This document shows positions 28,363 to 37,032 of a DNA stretch of 64,000 nucleotides, one piece after another (positions within the stretch are counted from its first letter, which is position 1; each line of letters begins with the position of its first letter). The position numbers were made by a program, and so were the translations under genes. Source of the DNA: Nocardia arthritidis (GTDB lineage: Bacteria > Actinomycetota > Actinomycetes > Mycobacteriales > Mycobacteriaceae); NCBI RefSeq assembly GCF_011801145.1, contig NZ_CP046172.1, positions 3,844,001 through 3,908,000 of the forward strand, in the 5' to 3' direction. The notes under the pieces are model-generated. The model made no database searches and was not told the DNA's origin. It saw nothing but the letters and a program-made list of their open reading frames with translations.

Positions 28363-29262
28363 TCACTGCAAGGCCTGACGCAGCCGGTCGTAACCGGGTG
28401 CGAGGCGGCGCATTCCGGTGGCGAAGGCGGCATCGTCCTTGTTGGCCACCGGATATTGCAGTCCGCCGATGATTCTGGACTGTTCGGCGGCGATATCGGC
28501 GGCCTCGGTGCGGCCGACCGCGCGCAGGTGGGTCGATGCGTCGTTGAGTCTGCGCGCGCCGAGCCCGACGGAGAACCAGCTCAGCAGGCCGCGGGCCGGG
28601 TCGGGGAGTCCCGCATCGGCGAGTTCGGCGAACTGTTCGGCCTGCTGCGCGGCGCCGGTGAGCCAGCGCGCCGCGTATGGTAGCGAATCCTTCAGTGCCG
28701 CAAGGGGTTCTACTTTGCGGTTGACGCTGAATTCGGATCGCATGATGTACGGCGTATTCGTGTACGAGATGCGGTCGGCGCGCCAGGATTCCAGGAAATC
28801 CGTGATCGGCAGCGTTGCGTACGGGTTGCCCTGCGGATCGTGTAGCAGCACCCAATCGTCGCCGACCTCCAGTGCTATCACGTAATGGTCTGCGCCACCG
28901 ACATTTCCGGAGTTCGGGTGGTACCGCAACAAGCCCATGTCCACCGGGCCGACCAGCACCGGCCCGCGCGACACCGCCGCGCGCAGTCGGTCCAGCGCCT
29001 CGTCGGGTGTGCCGCCGGTGGTGCGCGCGCAGGTGCGGCCGAGCAGTTCGATGGCCGCGTCCAGGCCGATTTCCGGATCCCAGCCGATCGGGCTGAAGAA
29101 CGGCATGCCGCCCGGCGTCGACCCGGGGCCGCGATACAGTTCGACGCCGAACGGTGCGCCGGCGAGGGTTTCGATCAGACCGACCGGCGGCGCGTCGGAT
29201 CCGATGAGCATGGCGAGTGAGTTGCTGTAGCAGTACGGGCCGGAGCCGATATAGGAGACCAT
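28363..29262 (-). CDS. Papain-fold/C39- or BtrH-like protein
   Basis: 299 residues from ATG 29262 (GGAG just upstream). The N-terminus SYIGSGPYCYSNSLAMLIG puts a Cys (residue 10) at the start of a helix, as in papain-like C39/BtrH-type proteins. A likely partner is the His in GGADHYVIALEVGDDWVLLHDPQGNPYATLP. The C-terminal ~100 residues are helical and end in GMRRLAPGYDRLRQALQ. The family in actinomycetes is largely uncharacterised; a peptidase or acyl-transfer activity is possible. Its 3' end is duplicated just downstream. Confidence 0.6.
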   Translation of the reverse strand: MVSYIGSGPYCYSNSLAMLIGSDAPPVGLIETLAGAPFGVELYRGPGSTPGGMPFFSPIGWDPEIGLDAAIELLGRTCARTTGGTPDEALDRLRAAVSRGPVLVGPVDMGLLRYHPNSGNVGGADHYVIALEVGDDWVLLHDPQGNPYATLPITDFLESWRADRISYTNTPYIMRSEFSVNRKVEPLAALKDSLPYAARWLTGAAQQAEQFAELADAGLPDPARGLLSWFSVGLGARRLNDASTHLRAVGRTEAADIAAEQSRIIGGLQYPVANKDDAAFATGMRRLAPGYDRLRQALQ

Positions 29263-29295
29263 GGCTCCACTGCACCGCCTGACATGGTGTGAGAG

Positions 29296-30114
29296 TCAAG
29301 CGGTGAGCGCGGCCGGATCGCTGGCGAAGCGTCCGGCATTGCGCAGCGCGTCGTCGGCGTCCGGCAGTAACGACCAGAACACCTGAAAGGCGTGCGCCGG
29401 AACGGGATACACCTCCAACCGGGTCGGCACGCCCGCGGCGCGCGCCTGTTCGGCGAGCGCGTGACCGCCCGCGCCGTACGCGTCGTGCTCGGCCACCTGG
29501 ATGAGCAGCGGCGGTAGGCCGGACAGGTCGGCGACCGTCGGGTTGGCGATCGGATCGTCGAGCGATGCCTCGCCCAGATAGCCCGCCTGCAATTGCTCGT
29601 GCACGCCGCGGTCGCCCGGCGTCGGTGCGTCGCGACCGTACAGCCCGGTGCCCGGACACAACAGCAGCGCGGCCTTCGGCAGCTCGGCCTGCATATCCTC
29701 GAAGGCCGCACGGAAGGTCGCCCGATCGGTACAGACATCCAGCAGCGATTCGACCGGCTCCCACATGCGCCGGGTGCGGGCCGCCAGCTCGCCGCCGACC
29801 GATCGGGTCGCGGTGATCGCCTCGTCGAATTCCGCGAGCAGGCGGTTCGACCATTCCCGGAATACCTCACCGGCCAGGGTCGGCCGCACCGTATGGCTGT
29901 TGCGATACACCAGCTCGCAGCCCAGTTGCCGCTCCAGCGCCCGGATCTGGCGGCTCAGCGCGGGTTGGGTGATGTGCAGCCGCCGCGCCGCTCTGCCGAA
30001 ATTCAGCTCCTCGGCCACCGCGACGAAGGCACGCAGATGTCGCAATTCGATTCCGTTGGCGGAGTTGGGTATCGGTAGGACATTCGGTTCGTACGAGGGA
30101 ATCAGCATGGACAT
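29296..30114 (-). CDS. LysR-type HTH fused to the C-terminal half of an alpha/beta hydrolase
   Basis: 272 residues from ATG 30114 (or 30108). Residues 21-82 are a typical LysR winged HTH (IELRHLRAFVAVAEELNFG, ITQPALSRQIRALERQLG). Instead of the effector domain, residues from about 145 match the C-terminal half of an HSL-type alpha/beta hydrolase. This half has LPPLLIQVAEHDAYGAGG with Asp211, and PVPAHAFQVF with His241, the usual acid and base. The HGGG and GDSAGG parts of a full hydrolase are absent, so catalysis is unlikely. It looks like an in-frame fusion made by deletion between two genes. Confidence 0.7.
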   Translation of the reverse strand: MSMLIPSYEPNVLPIPNSANGIELRHLRAFVAVAEELNFGRAARRLHITQPALSRQIRALERQLGCELVYRNSHTVRPTLAGEVFREWSNRLLAEFDEAITATRSVGGELAARTRRMWEPVESLLDVCTDRATFRAAFEDMQAELPKAALLLCPGTGLYGRDAPTPGDRGVHEQLQAGYLGEASLDDPIANPTVADLSGLPPLLIQVAEHDAYGAGGHALAEQARAAGVPTRLEVYPVPAHAFQVFWSLLPDADDALRNAGRFASDPAALTA

Positions 30115-30141
30115 GAGGTCGGCCAGGCGGTCGGCGCCCTG

Positions 30142-30567
30142 ATGGCCCGCAATGACGCGATGCTGATGGGCCGCAAGACCTATGAGGGTTTCCTGCCATT
30201 CTTCGGTAGCCAATCCGGACCGTATTTCGATGCCGTCAACGAGATGCCGAAATACGTTGTCTCCACGACGATGGGCAAGGCCGAGTGGAAGAACACCACC
30301 GTGCTCAATACGAATTTGGCCGATGAGATCGCCAAGCTCGAGGATCCGCCGGGTGAGGTGATCGGCGTCGGCGGCAGCGCGACCCTGGTGCGCTGGCTCC
30401 TGGCCGAGGGGCTGCTCGATGAGCTGCATCTGTTGCTGTTCCCGGTGATCCTCGGCGGCGAAGGGGCCCGCCTTTTCGAGCACGATATGACCGTGCCTGA
30501 TCTGCGCCTGACCGGTGCCGATACGCTGGCTTGCGGAGTGGTCAATTTGCACTATGTGTCGGCGTAA
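30142..30567 (+). CDS. RibD C-terminal/dihydrofolate reductase-like protein, 5'-truncated
   Basis: 141 residues from ATG 30142. MARNDAMLMGRKTYEGF, VIGVGGSATLVRWLL and ELHLLLFPVILGGEGARLF are strong RibD_C/DHFR-like signatures. Homologues have ~40 more N-terminal residues, including the first strand of the NADPH-binding fold. The homologous reading continues upstream (HEVGQAVGAL, to about 30106) without a start codon and meets a stop at 30076-30078. The missing part is replaced by the divergent LysR-fusion gene. Function is therefore doubtful; probably a remnant. Confidence 0.7.
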   Translation: MARNDAMLMGRKTYEGFLPFFGSQSGPYFDAVNEMPKYVVSTTMGKAEWKNTTVLNTNLADEIAKLEDPPGEVIGVGGSATLVRWLLAEGLLDELHLLLFPVILGGEGARLFEHDMTVPDLRLTGADTLACGVVNLHYVSA

Positions 30568-30622
30568 GTAGTTGGTGGACAAGCCTTTCCGGCACGTGGT
30601 CTGAGCAGGAAAGGGTTTGTGC

Positions 30623-31456
30623 ATGCAGACCGGAGAACCGAGCCGCACCGCGATGGGTGTCGCGATCTATCGTGCGGAGCACCAACTTGAGGACGGCGGG
30701 CGGATCTTCACCGATCCGCTCGCCGTTCGCGTCGTCGACGGCATGGTCGATCCGCTGAACATTCACGAGGATCCGGCGATCCGTCGCAGGATGCGGTTGA
30801 TCATCGCCGCCAGAGCGCGGTACGCGGACGACGCGCTGGCGGCGGCGGTCGCCGCGGGCACGACGCAGGCCGTGGTGCTCGGCGCGGGCCTGGACACCCT
30901 CGCCTACCGCAATCCGCATGCGGGACTGCGTGTCTACGAGATCGACCATCCGGCCACCCAGGAGTGGAAGCGGAACCGGTTGCGCGAGACCGCGATCGAT
31001 ATCCCCGGCTCGGTGACCTACGTGCCGGTCGACTTCGAACGGCAAACACTCGAACAAGCAATGGCCGCAACGGAATTCGATCCAGGTCGGCCCGCCTTCG
31101 TGATCTGGCTCGGTGTCGTCGTCTATCTCACCGGCGACGCGATCCGCGCGACGCTGCGCTACCTGGCCGGTCTGGCACCGGGCACCGAGGTGGTGCTCGA
31201 CTATGCCCAGCCGGTGCGCGCCGTCACGCCGGAGGAACAGGCGATGGCCGAGGTGCGCGAGGCCCGGCTGGCCGCGCTGGGTGAGCGCTGGCTCAGCCTG
31301 TTCACCCCGGAGGAGATGGCGGGGGAACTGCGCGCCGCCGGATTCGAGATCGCCGAGGATCTGGATCCGGCCGCCGCGATCGGCCGCTACCTCGGCGCGG
31401 ATCTGCCGGCGGAACGCCTCGGTCCGCATATCGTCCGGGCGGTCGTCCCCTCTTAA
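30623..31456 (+). CDS. Class I SAM-dependent methyltransferase (Ppm2/LCMT-like family)
   Basis: ATG 30623 follows AGGAAAGGG; a TTG six bases earlier is also in frame. 277 residues. The family markers are MGVAIYRAEHQ, the SAM motif AVVLGAGLDTLAYR (about residues 80-93), VYEIDHPATQEWKR and VIWLGVVVYLTGDAI. These belong to the leucine-carboxyl-methyltransferase-like group that is greatly expanded in mycobacteria and Nocardia. The methyl acceptor is unknown. No operon partner is obvious: the SDR gene downstream has its own strong ribosome-binding site. Confidence 0.85.
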   Translation: MQTGEPSRTAMGVAIYRAEHQLEDGGRIFTDPLAVRVVDGMVDPLNIHEDPAIRRRMRLIIAARARYADDALAAAVAAGTTQAVVLGAGLDTLAYRNPHAGLRVYEIDHPATQEWKRNRLRETAIDIPGSVTYVPVDFERQTLEQAMAATEFDPGRPAFVIWLGVVVYLTGDAIRATLRYLAGLAPGTEVVLDYAQPVRAVTPEEQAMAEVREARLAALGERWLSLFTPEEMAGELRAAGFEIAEDLDPAAAIGRYLGADLPAERLGPHIVRAVVPS

Positions 31457-31534
31457 AAAGACATCTTGTTGATAACGTGGTTCCTTGCTGATATGAATGG
31501 CTGCGCCTGATTCGCGTCGTTCGGAGGGAACCAT

Positions 31535-32290
31535 ATGCAGATCCGGGACAACGTGGTGCTGGTCACCGGAGGGGCCTCCGGGCTCGGGCTGGCGACCGCG
31601 CGCAGGCTCGCCGCCGACGGCGCCGCGGTGGTGAGCTTCGACCTGCCGGAATCCGATGCCGCGCGGGTGGCCGCGGAACCCGGACTGACCTTCGCACCCG
31701 GTGACGCGACCGACGAGGACGACGTCACGGCCGCGCTGGACGTCGCCGAATCCCTCGGCACGCTGCGGGCCGTGGTGAACTGCGCGGGCATCGGGTTGCC
31801 AGGCCGGGTGCTCACCGGGGATCGGGTGATTCCGCTGTCCGCCTTCCAACTCGTCGTCGAGGTCAACCTGGTCGGCACCTTCAACGTGCTGCGGCTGGCC
31901 GCCCAGCGCATCGCCCGCACCGCGCCGGTCGACGGTGAACGCGGCGTCATCGTGAACACCGCGTCGGTGGCGGCCTTCGACGGGCAGGTCGGTCAGGCCG
32001 CGTACTCGGCGTCCAAGGCGGCGGTGGCGGGCATGACCCTGCCGCTGGCCCGCGATCTGGCCGAACATCTCATCCGGGTGGTCACCATCGCGCCGGGCAT
32101 GTTCGATACGCCACTGCTGGCCGGGCTCTCGCCGGAGGCGAGAACCGCACTGGCGGAACAGATTCCGCACCCGCAGCGGCTCGGCCACCCGGATGAGTTC
32201 GCCGCGCTCGTCGCGCACGTCATCGACAATCCGGTGCTCAACGGCGAGGTCATCCGTCTGGATGCCGCGCTGCGCATGGCCGCGCGCTGA
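31535..32290 (+). CDS. Short-chain dehydrogenase (HSD10/3-hydroxyacyl-CoA dehydrogenase-like)
   Basis: 251 residues with GGAGGGAACC directly before the ATG. Rossmann motif VTGGASGLGLATARRLA, VNCAGIG, and catalytic YSASKAAV (Tyr-x-x-x-Lys), followed by VVTIAPGMFDTPLLAGL. The insert IARTAPVDGERGVIVNTASVAAFDGQVGQ and the PGMFDTPLL segment are like type II 3-hydroxyacyl-CoA dehydrogenases, which use NAD in fatty-acid or steroid side-chain oxidation. Substrate is inferred from subfamily appearance. Confidence 0.88.
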   Translation: MQIRDNVVLVTGGASGLGLATARRLAADGAAVVSFDLPESDAARVAAEPGLTFAPGDATDEDDVTAALDVAESLGTLRAVVNCAGIGLPGRVLTGDRVIPLSAFQLVVEVNLVGTFNVLRLAAQRIARTAPVDGERGVIVNTASVAAFDGQVGQAAYSASKAAVAGMTLPLARDLAEHLIRVVTIAPGMFDTPLLAGLSPEARTALAEQIPHPQRLGHPDEFAALVAHVIDNPVLNGEVIRLDAALRMAAR

Positions 32291-32413
32291 TCCTCGGCGA
32301 GCGCCGAATCCGGCCTGTCGCGGGCGCTTCCGGCGTATGGTCCGAGCGGTCGGGGGTGTGAACGGCCGCGTCCGGGTATTCGCTGCGCGCGATGCTCGAG
32401 ATAAGGAGATGCT

Positions 32414-33472
32414 GTGCGCGCGCTCACCTTGATCCCGCAGACACCCGGCACGCTCGGCGTGACGGAGGTGCCGGACCCGGCGCCGGAGGCCGGTGTGTTG
32501 ACGGTCGACGCCATCGCGGTCGGCATCTGCGGCACCGATCGCGAAATCGCTTCCGGCGCATACGGTTGGGCGCCGCCGGGCCGGGAACGGCTGATCCTCG
32601 GCCACGAATCGCTCGGCCGGGTGCGAACGGCGCCCACGGGCAGCGGATTCGCGACGGGCGATCTGGTGGTCGGCATCGTGCGGCGGCCGGATCCACTGCC
32701 GTGCGGCGCCTGCGCCCGGGGCGAATTCGATATGTGCCGCAACGGCGAATACACCGAGCGCGGCATCAAGGAACGCGACGGTTACGCCGCGCAGCAGTGG
32801 ACCATCGAGCCGGAGTACGCGATCAAGGTGGATCCGGCGCTCGCCGATGTCGGGGTGTTGCTGGAACCCGCGACGGTGGTGGCCAAGGCCTGGGAACAGA
32901 TCGAAAAGATCGGTGCGCGAGCGTGGTTCGCGCCTCGCCGGGTGCTGATCACCGGCGCCGGACCGATCGGGCTGCTCGCGGCGCTGCTCGGCCGCGAGCG
33001 CGGGCTCGAGGTACATGTGCTCGATCGCGTCGCCGACGGGCCGAAGCCGAAGCTGGTCGCCGAGCTCGGCGCGCAGTATCACACCGAGGAATTGACGGTG
33101 GTCGGCCCAAAGATCGCCCCGGACATCGTGATCGAGGCCACCGGCAACGCACAGGTCGCCCTCGGCGCGATGGAGACCAGCAGCCCGGCGGGCATCGTCT
33201 GCCTCACCGGTGTGTCATCGGCAGGCCGGGCGACGCAGGTGGACGCCGGACTGCTGAACCGGAATCTGGTGCTGGAAAACGATGTGATCTTCGGATCGGT
33301 GAACGCGAACCGCCGCCACTACGAGCAGGCAGCGTTGGCGCTGGCGCGGGCCGATACCGGCTGGCTGGCGGGCCTGATCACGCGCAGGCTGCCGCTGGAG
33401 CGGGCGGCCGAGGCATTCCGGCCGGGGGAGCATGCCGACATCAAGGTCGTCATCGATATGGAGACGAAATAG
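32414..33472 (+). CDS. Zinc-containing glucose/alcohol dehydrogenase (MDR family)
   Basis: GTG at 32414 after AAGGAGA. 352 residues. N-terminal GroES-like catalytic domain with VGICGTDREI (catalytic zinc Cys and following Asp), ILGHESLG and PCGACARGEFDMCRNGEYTERGIKE, a structural-zinc-like Cys cluster. The Rossmann motif is LITGAGPIGLLAALL. The GIKxRDGY segment and the C-terminal NxNRRHYEQA match glucose 1-dehydrogenases of the Gdh group. It oxidises a sugar or alcohol with NAD(P); the exact substrate is not certain. Confidence 0.86.
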   Translation: MRALTLIPQTPGTLGVTEVPDPAPEAGVLTVDAIAVGICGTDREIASGAYGWAPPGRERLILGHESLGRVRTAPTGSGFATGDLVVGIVRRPDPLPCGACARGEFDMCRNGEYTERGIKERDGYAAQQWTIEPEYAIKVDPALADVGVLLEPATVVAKAWEQIEKIGARAWFAPRRVLITGAGPIGLLAALLGRERGLEVHVLDRVADGPKPKLVAELGAQYHTEELTVVGPKIAPDIVIEATGNAQVALGAMETSSPAGIVCLTGVSSAGRATQVDAGLLNRNLVLENDVIFGSVNANRRHYEQAALALARADTGWLAGLITRRLPLERAAEAFRPGEHADIKVVIDMETK

Positions 33473-33488
33473 CCTGCGCGGCAACGGA

Positions 33489-33899
33489 TCAGCCGCGGCC
33501 GTGGCGGCGCTCGTACGCCGCGCGCTCGGCGGCGGCCCGGTCGCGTTCGCGCACATCGGCCAGCGCCGGATCGAGGCCGTGCTTGGCCAGCCGGTGGCGC
33601 CGGTAGACGTACATGAGCGCGACGGTGAAATAGATGAGCGGCAGATAGAGCAGCGCCATCATGGCCAGACCCATCCACAGCGGCCCGGGGATCAGCAGGA
33701 ACAGGCACAGCGGCGGGATGATCGGGATCAGGATACGCAGCAGGTAGCGACGGGCCGCGCCCGGTCCGGTCAGATCGTCGATCACCCAGTCCGACATCGA
33801 CGGTGGGAGGGTGCCGCCGCAGGCGTAGCGGATCCGCTGCGCGATGGAGGGTGTCGCGGACTCGCCGTTTTCCTCGTCGCGTCGTGCTGCTGTGCGCAT
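33489..33899 (-). CDS. DUF5313-like small membrane protein
   Basis: 136 residues from ATG 33899 (an in-frame ATG at 33908 is also possible; the frame runs further back without support). SIAQRIRYACGGTLPPSMSDWVIDDLTG followed by two hydrophobic helices (about residues 57-100) and a charged Arg/Ala/Glu tail match the DUF5313 family of mycolata. Family members are short two-helix membrane proteins of unknown function. It is convergent with the glucose dehydrogenase gene and divergent from the hibernation-factor gene. Confidence 0.7.
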   Translation of the reverse strand: MRTAARRDEENGESATPSIAQRIRYACGGTLPPSMSDWVIDDLTGPGAARRYLLRILIPIIPPLCLFLLIPGPLWMGLAMMALLYLPLIYFTVALMYVYRRHRLAKHGLDPALADVRERDRAAAERAAYERRHGRG

Positions 33900-34214
33900 G
33901 GGAACCATTCTTCCGTTCGTCGGCGGGCACCTTCGACCGCTGGAGTGCCGGGTCGGGAGGCGTTTCGAGAGTAGCGCCCCGGGTAGTGGGCAACCGCGGG
34001 CCCGGCCACCGAATGTGGCGCCGGGCACGACCGGCGGGCGCTGCTCGGTCGAGTGCACTCGATGGTGCAGCGAAATCTGTTGTGGCGGAGGGTGTCAAGG
34101 TCTTTGGTCCTCACCTTCGTATCCTTTCGGATCTTGGTTCGATGCGCGGCATCGGCCAGAGTGGGTGACTCCACGGAACGCGTCCGATGGATCGATCGAA
34201 AGTGAGGGCCGACG
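33900..34214. other. Intergenic region upstream of the hibernation-factor-like gene
   Basis: About 310 bases between divergent genes. I see no RNA gene or reading frame I can support. The notable element is a DosR-box-like palindrome at 34097-34111 (separate entry). The region 34080-34140 is T-rich for this genome (TCTTTGG, TATCCTTTCGG, CTTGGTTC), as expected for a promoter. Confidence 0.4.
34097..34111 (+). promoter_or_regulatory. Weak DosR-box-like site
   Basis: AAGGTCTTTGGTCCT (complement AGGACCAAAGACCTT) is an imperfect palindrome. Compared with GGGACNNTNGNCCCT it keeps 8 of 11 fixed positions on the minus strand. It lies about 105 bases upstream of the RafH-like gene, which in Mycobacterium is DosR-controlled. 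Weaker than the sites at 40348 and 45234. Confidence 0.4.
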
Positions 34215-34958
34215 TTGCCGCGCGCGTCACAAGGGTGGTCGTCGCCGAGATTTCCCGACGTGGTCGTGTTCGCGCGCGGCCGAGTTTCGTCGCTGGAGAT
34301 GGAACGGGTGTCCGGCGCGATCGGCAGGCTGCTGGAGCGATACGGGATCCCCGGCGGCGCACGGGTCCGGGTGACCGGTGCGAACTGCGACGACGGGCCG
34401 CTGCTCATCCAGGTGAATCTGCGGGTCGGGGACAAGCCGGTAAGGGTGCAGACGATGACCCGCGGCGGCGGCGACATCCTGACGGTGGTGGTGCGGCTGG
34501 AACGGCGGATCGCGGAACTGTCCGCGCCGTGGCGGCCGCGGCCGTGGCCCGATGCCGCCGCCCGCCCGCTCGCCGGTATCGGGCCCGGTGACCTCGCCCG
34601 GCGGAAGGTGTACCCGCTGCTGGTCGCCGAACCGCTGGCCGCCGCCGCGGTGCTGGACGCCATGGATTACGACGCGCACCTGTTCACCGACGCGGAGACC
34701 GGCGAGGATGCCGTGATCTACCGCGCGGGGCCGACGGGTTTGAAGATGACCCGCCAGCATCGGGTGCATCCGGCCGACACCACGTTGCTGACAACCAATC
34801 CGACGTCCGCGCGCAAACAGACCGAAACCGAAGCGACGCTGCGATTGTGCGCGTACGGGTTGCCGTACCTGTTCTACACCGACCGGGATACCGGCCGCGG
34901 CCACCTGCTGTACCGCCGCTACGACGCGGATCTCGGGCTGATCGTCCCGGTGGGCTGA
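34215..34958 (+). CDS. Ribosome hibernation factor-like protein (RafH/Rv0079-type)
   Basis: TTG at 34215 with GTGAGGG upstream, or GTG near 34263; about 247 residues. The N-terminal domain (FPDVVVFARGRVSSLEMERVSGAIGRLLERYG... RVRVT) fits an HPF/S30EA-like fold. The C-terminal half contains two S30AE-C-type repeats: LARRKVYPLLVAEPLAAAAVLDAMDYDAHLFTD (about residue 130) and LCAYGLPYLFYTDRDTGRGHLLYRR. In M. smegmatis RafH (MSMEG_3935), encoded near the Hyd3 hydrogenase, binds ribosomes under hypoxia. The same neighbourhood here supports that role. Identification is by pattern. Confidence 0.72.
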   Translation: MPRASQGWSSPRFPDVVVFARGRVSSLEMERVSGAIGRLLERYGIPGGARVRVTGANCDDGPLLIQVNLRVGDKPVRVQTMTRGGGDILTVVVRLERRIAELSAPWRPRPWPDAAARPLAGIGPGDLARRKVYPLLVAEPLAAAAVLDAMDYDAHLFTDAETGEDAVIYRAGPTGLKMTRQHRVHPADTTLLTTNPTSARKQTETEATLRLCAYGLPYLFYTDRDTGRGHLLYRRYDADLGLIVPVG

Positions 34959-35032
34959 CCGTAAACCGGCCGTACGGCGCGCGGCGCGATCTATCGTTGA
35001 GTGGTCACGCCGTGTTCGGAAGGTGTTGTGCG

Positions 35033-35257
35033 ATGAACGATTTGGAACAGCGCATTCGCCAGGCGCTGCACGATGCCCGGCAGGCGCTCGCCTCCGGCGA
35101 TGTCGGGGCGCTCGGGCAGCACATCGCCGCATTGCGCGCCGAGGCGCAGGCGGCCCAGTGCGCCGACGACGACCGTGCGCGCCTGCTCGAACTGTGTGAT
35201 GCGGGCCTGAAAAGGGTTGGCTGGGCGGCGAATCGGCGCAAACCCAGCGCGTCATGA
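35033..35257 (+). CDS. Small helical hypothetical protein
   Basis: 74 residues from ATG 35033, nine bases after GGAAGG. NDLEQRIRQALHDARQALASGDVGALGQHIAALRAEAQAA is strongly predicted helical, possibly a coiled coil; no membrane segment or signal. It is in the same direction as the hibernation-factor gene and may be co-transcribed. It ends convergent with the hydrogenase maturation protease, overlapping it by six bases. Function unknown. Confidence 0.6.
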   Translation: MNDLEQRIRQALHDARQALASGDVGALGQHIAALRAEAQAAQCADDDRARLLELCDAGLKRVGWAANRRKPSAS

Positions 35258-35743
35258 ACGATCCGGCTCGGCCGGCGTCTCGATGCCGATGCGGGCCAGC
35301 TCGGCGAGCACGGCGGCCAGCACGTCCGGTACGGCGGCCGCCACCGGATCCGAAAGGCCGACACCGAGTTCCAGACATTCGGCCTCGACCGCGATGACCA
35401 CGAGCTCGTCCGGGACACGTCCGAGCGCCCGGCCGAGCGGGAGCGCGTCCGGGATGCCCATGGCATGCGAGCTGGCGGCGCGGGTGACGCCGCGCAGCGC
35501 GTCGACGGTGGTGCGCCAGATGCGGCCCGGCGTGCACGGTTCGCACAGCACCGCGTCTACCACAACCGCCAATTCGGCGCCGGCCCACAGGTCGAGCAGG
35601 CCCGCGGGTTCGCCGTCGCACAGCGTCACCAGAACCTCTGGCAGGCCGAGTTTTTCGAGATCGGTGGCGATGCGGGGGCCGATGCCGTCGTCGTGGCGGA
35701 ACTCGTTGCCGACGCCGATGACGACGGCCCGCGGCCCGGTCAT
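35252..35743 (-). CDS. Hydrogenase maturation protease (HycI/HyaD family)
   Basis: 163 residues from ATG 35743, overlapping the hydA stop as ATGA. The family opening is VVIGVGNEFRHDDGIGPRIA, with the conserved Glu (EFRHDDG) that binds nickel, then VVVDAVL and SSHAMGIPDALPLG with a conserved His. The enzyme removes a C-terminal peptide from the large subunit after NiFe cofactor insertion. Translational coupling to hydA fits that task. Last gene of the structural operon. Confidence 0.85.
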   Translation of the reverse strand: MTGPRAVVIGVGNEFRHDDGIGPRIATDLEKLGLPEVLVTLCDGEPAGLLDLWAGAELAVVVDAVLCEPCTPGRIWRTTVDALRGVTRAASSHAMGIPDALPLGRALGRVPDELVVIAVEAECLELGVGLSDPVAAAVPDVLAAVLAELARIGIETPAEPDRS

Positions 35744-37032
35744 CGGCCCACCACCTCGAGCTCCAGGAAATGCGCCGAACAGGAGATGCACGGATCGTAG
35801 TTGCGGATGGTGCGTTCGCACAGCGCGGTGAGCGCGGCATCGTCGAGGTCCAGATTGGCCGCGACGACGCGGCGCAGATCGTCCTCGATGGCGGCCTGAT
35901 TCTGTGAAGTGGGCGGGACGATATTCGCGGCGCGAACGATGCCGTCGGCGTCGACCTGGTAACGGTGATAAAGCAATCCGCGCGGCGCCTCGGTCACCCC
36001 GTGCCCGATCCCGGCCCGCGCCTCGGCGGGAACAGCTGGGCGCGCGGGCATTTCGTAGTCGTCGATGATCCGCAGCGCCTCCTCGACGGCGTAGACGACC
36101 TCAACGGCCCGAACCAGGATGCTGCGGAACGGGTTCCGGCACACGGTACCGAGACCGGCCTGCGCCGCCATCTCCTTGGCCAGCGGTGAGAGCTGTTCGT
36201 AGTTGAGCGTGTATCGCGCGAGCGGCCCGGTGAGATAGCGCCTGCCGTCGAGTTCGGCGTGCAGGGCGGTGGAGTGCGGCACCTGGCGTTCGACCACGTG
36301 TGCGGCGAATTCCTCTGGCGGAAAGGATAATCCGGTGCTGGTGTGCACGATGCCGTTCTCGATGGCATACCGATCCGGTGCGGTGGCGGCGAGCAGGTCG
36401 TGGTCGAGTTCCAGGTCCGGATAGTCGAAACCGGCCGCCCACTGGACGGTGTGTATCGCGTAATCCAGTGCGCGCCTGAGCTGTTCGGCGAGCAGTGCGA
36501 GATCCACCCGACCCGGTGTCGAATAGAACCCGCCGACGCGCACGTTGATCGGGTGGATCGGCCTGCCGCCGATCAATTCCAGCAGCGCATTGCCCGCCTT
36601 CTTCAGCGCGAGACCCTGTTCGACCAGATCCCGGTGATCGGCGGCCAGCGTGATGGCGTCCGGATAGCCGAGGAAGTCCGGTATGTGCAGCAGGTGAATG
36701 TGCAAGGCGTGACTGGAGATCCATTCGCCGCAGTAGAGCAGCCTGCGCAGCGCGAGCAGCGGCGGGTCGAGTTCGACGCCGCAGATCTGTTCCAGCGCGT
36801 TGCAGGCGCTGGTCTGGTAGGCCACCGGACAGATGCCGCAGATGCGTGCGGTGATGTCGGGTGGTTCGGTGTAGCCCCGACCGCGCAGGAACGCCTCGAA
36901 GAATCGTGGCGGCTCGTAGATATTCAGTTCGGCGCGGGCCACGACGCCGTCGTCGATCACGACGCGCAGCGCACCCTCGCCCTCGACCCTGGCCAGCGAG
37001 CTGACCCGCAGCTGTCTACTCCGGTGACTCAT
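35740..37032 (-). CDS. hydA: NiFe hydrogenase large (alpha) subunit, group 3b-like
   Basis: 430 residues from ATG 37032. The two nickel-binding motifs are complete: [10 protein letters not shown] (Cys65, Cys68) near the N-terminus and [10 protein letters not shown] (Cys415, Cys418) at the C-terminus. The subunit is short compared with uptake hydrogenases, as in cytosolic group 3b NADP-linked enzymes, and has no Tat partner signal. Only 12 residues follow the last Cys, [10 protein letters not shown], with His in the usual cleavage context. It overlaps the hydD end and the maturation protease start. Confidence 0.92.
   Translation of the reverse strand: MSHRSRQLRVSSLARVEGEGALRVVIDDGVVARAELNIYEPPRFFEAFLRGRGYTEPPDITARICGICPVAYQTSACNALEQICGVELDPPLLALRRLLYCGEWISSHALHIHLLHIPDFLGYPDAITLAADHRDLVEQGLALKKAGNALLELIGGRPIHPINVRVGGFYSTPGRVDLALLAEQLRRALDYAIHTVQWAAGFDYPDLELDHDLLAATAPDRYAIENGIVHTSTGLSFPPEEFAAHVVERQVPHSTALHAELDGRRYLTGPLARYTLNYEQLSPLAKEMAAQAGLGTVCRNPFRSILVRAVEVVYAVEEALRIIDDYEMPARPAVPAEARAGIGHGVTEAPRGLLYHRYQVDADGIVRAANIVPPTSQNQAAIEDDLRRVVAANLDLDDAALTALCERTIRNYDPCISCSAHFLELEVVGR

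Noticed and set aside
30542..33082. 846-codon minus-strand frame
   Set aside because: Antisense to the methyltransferase, SDR and glucose dehydrogenase genes, whose catalytic motifs are intact; its His/Arg/Gln-rich product matches nothing.
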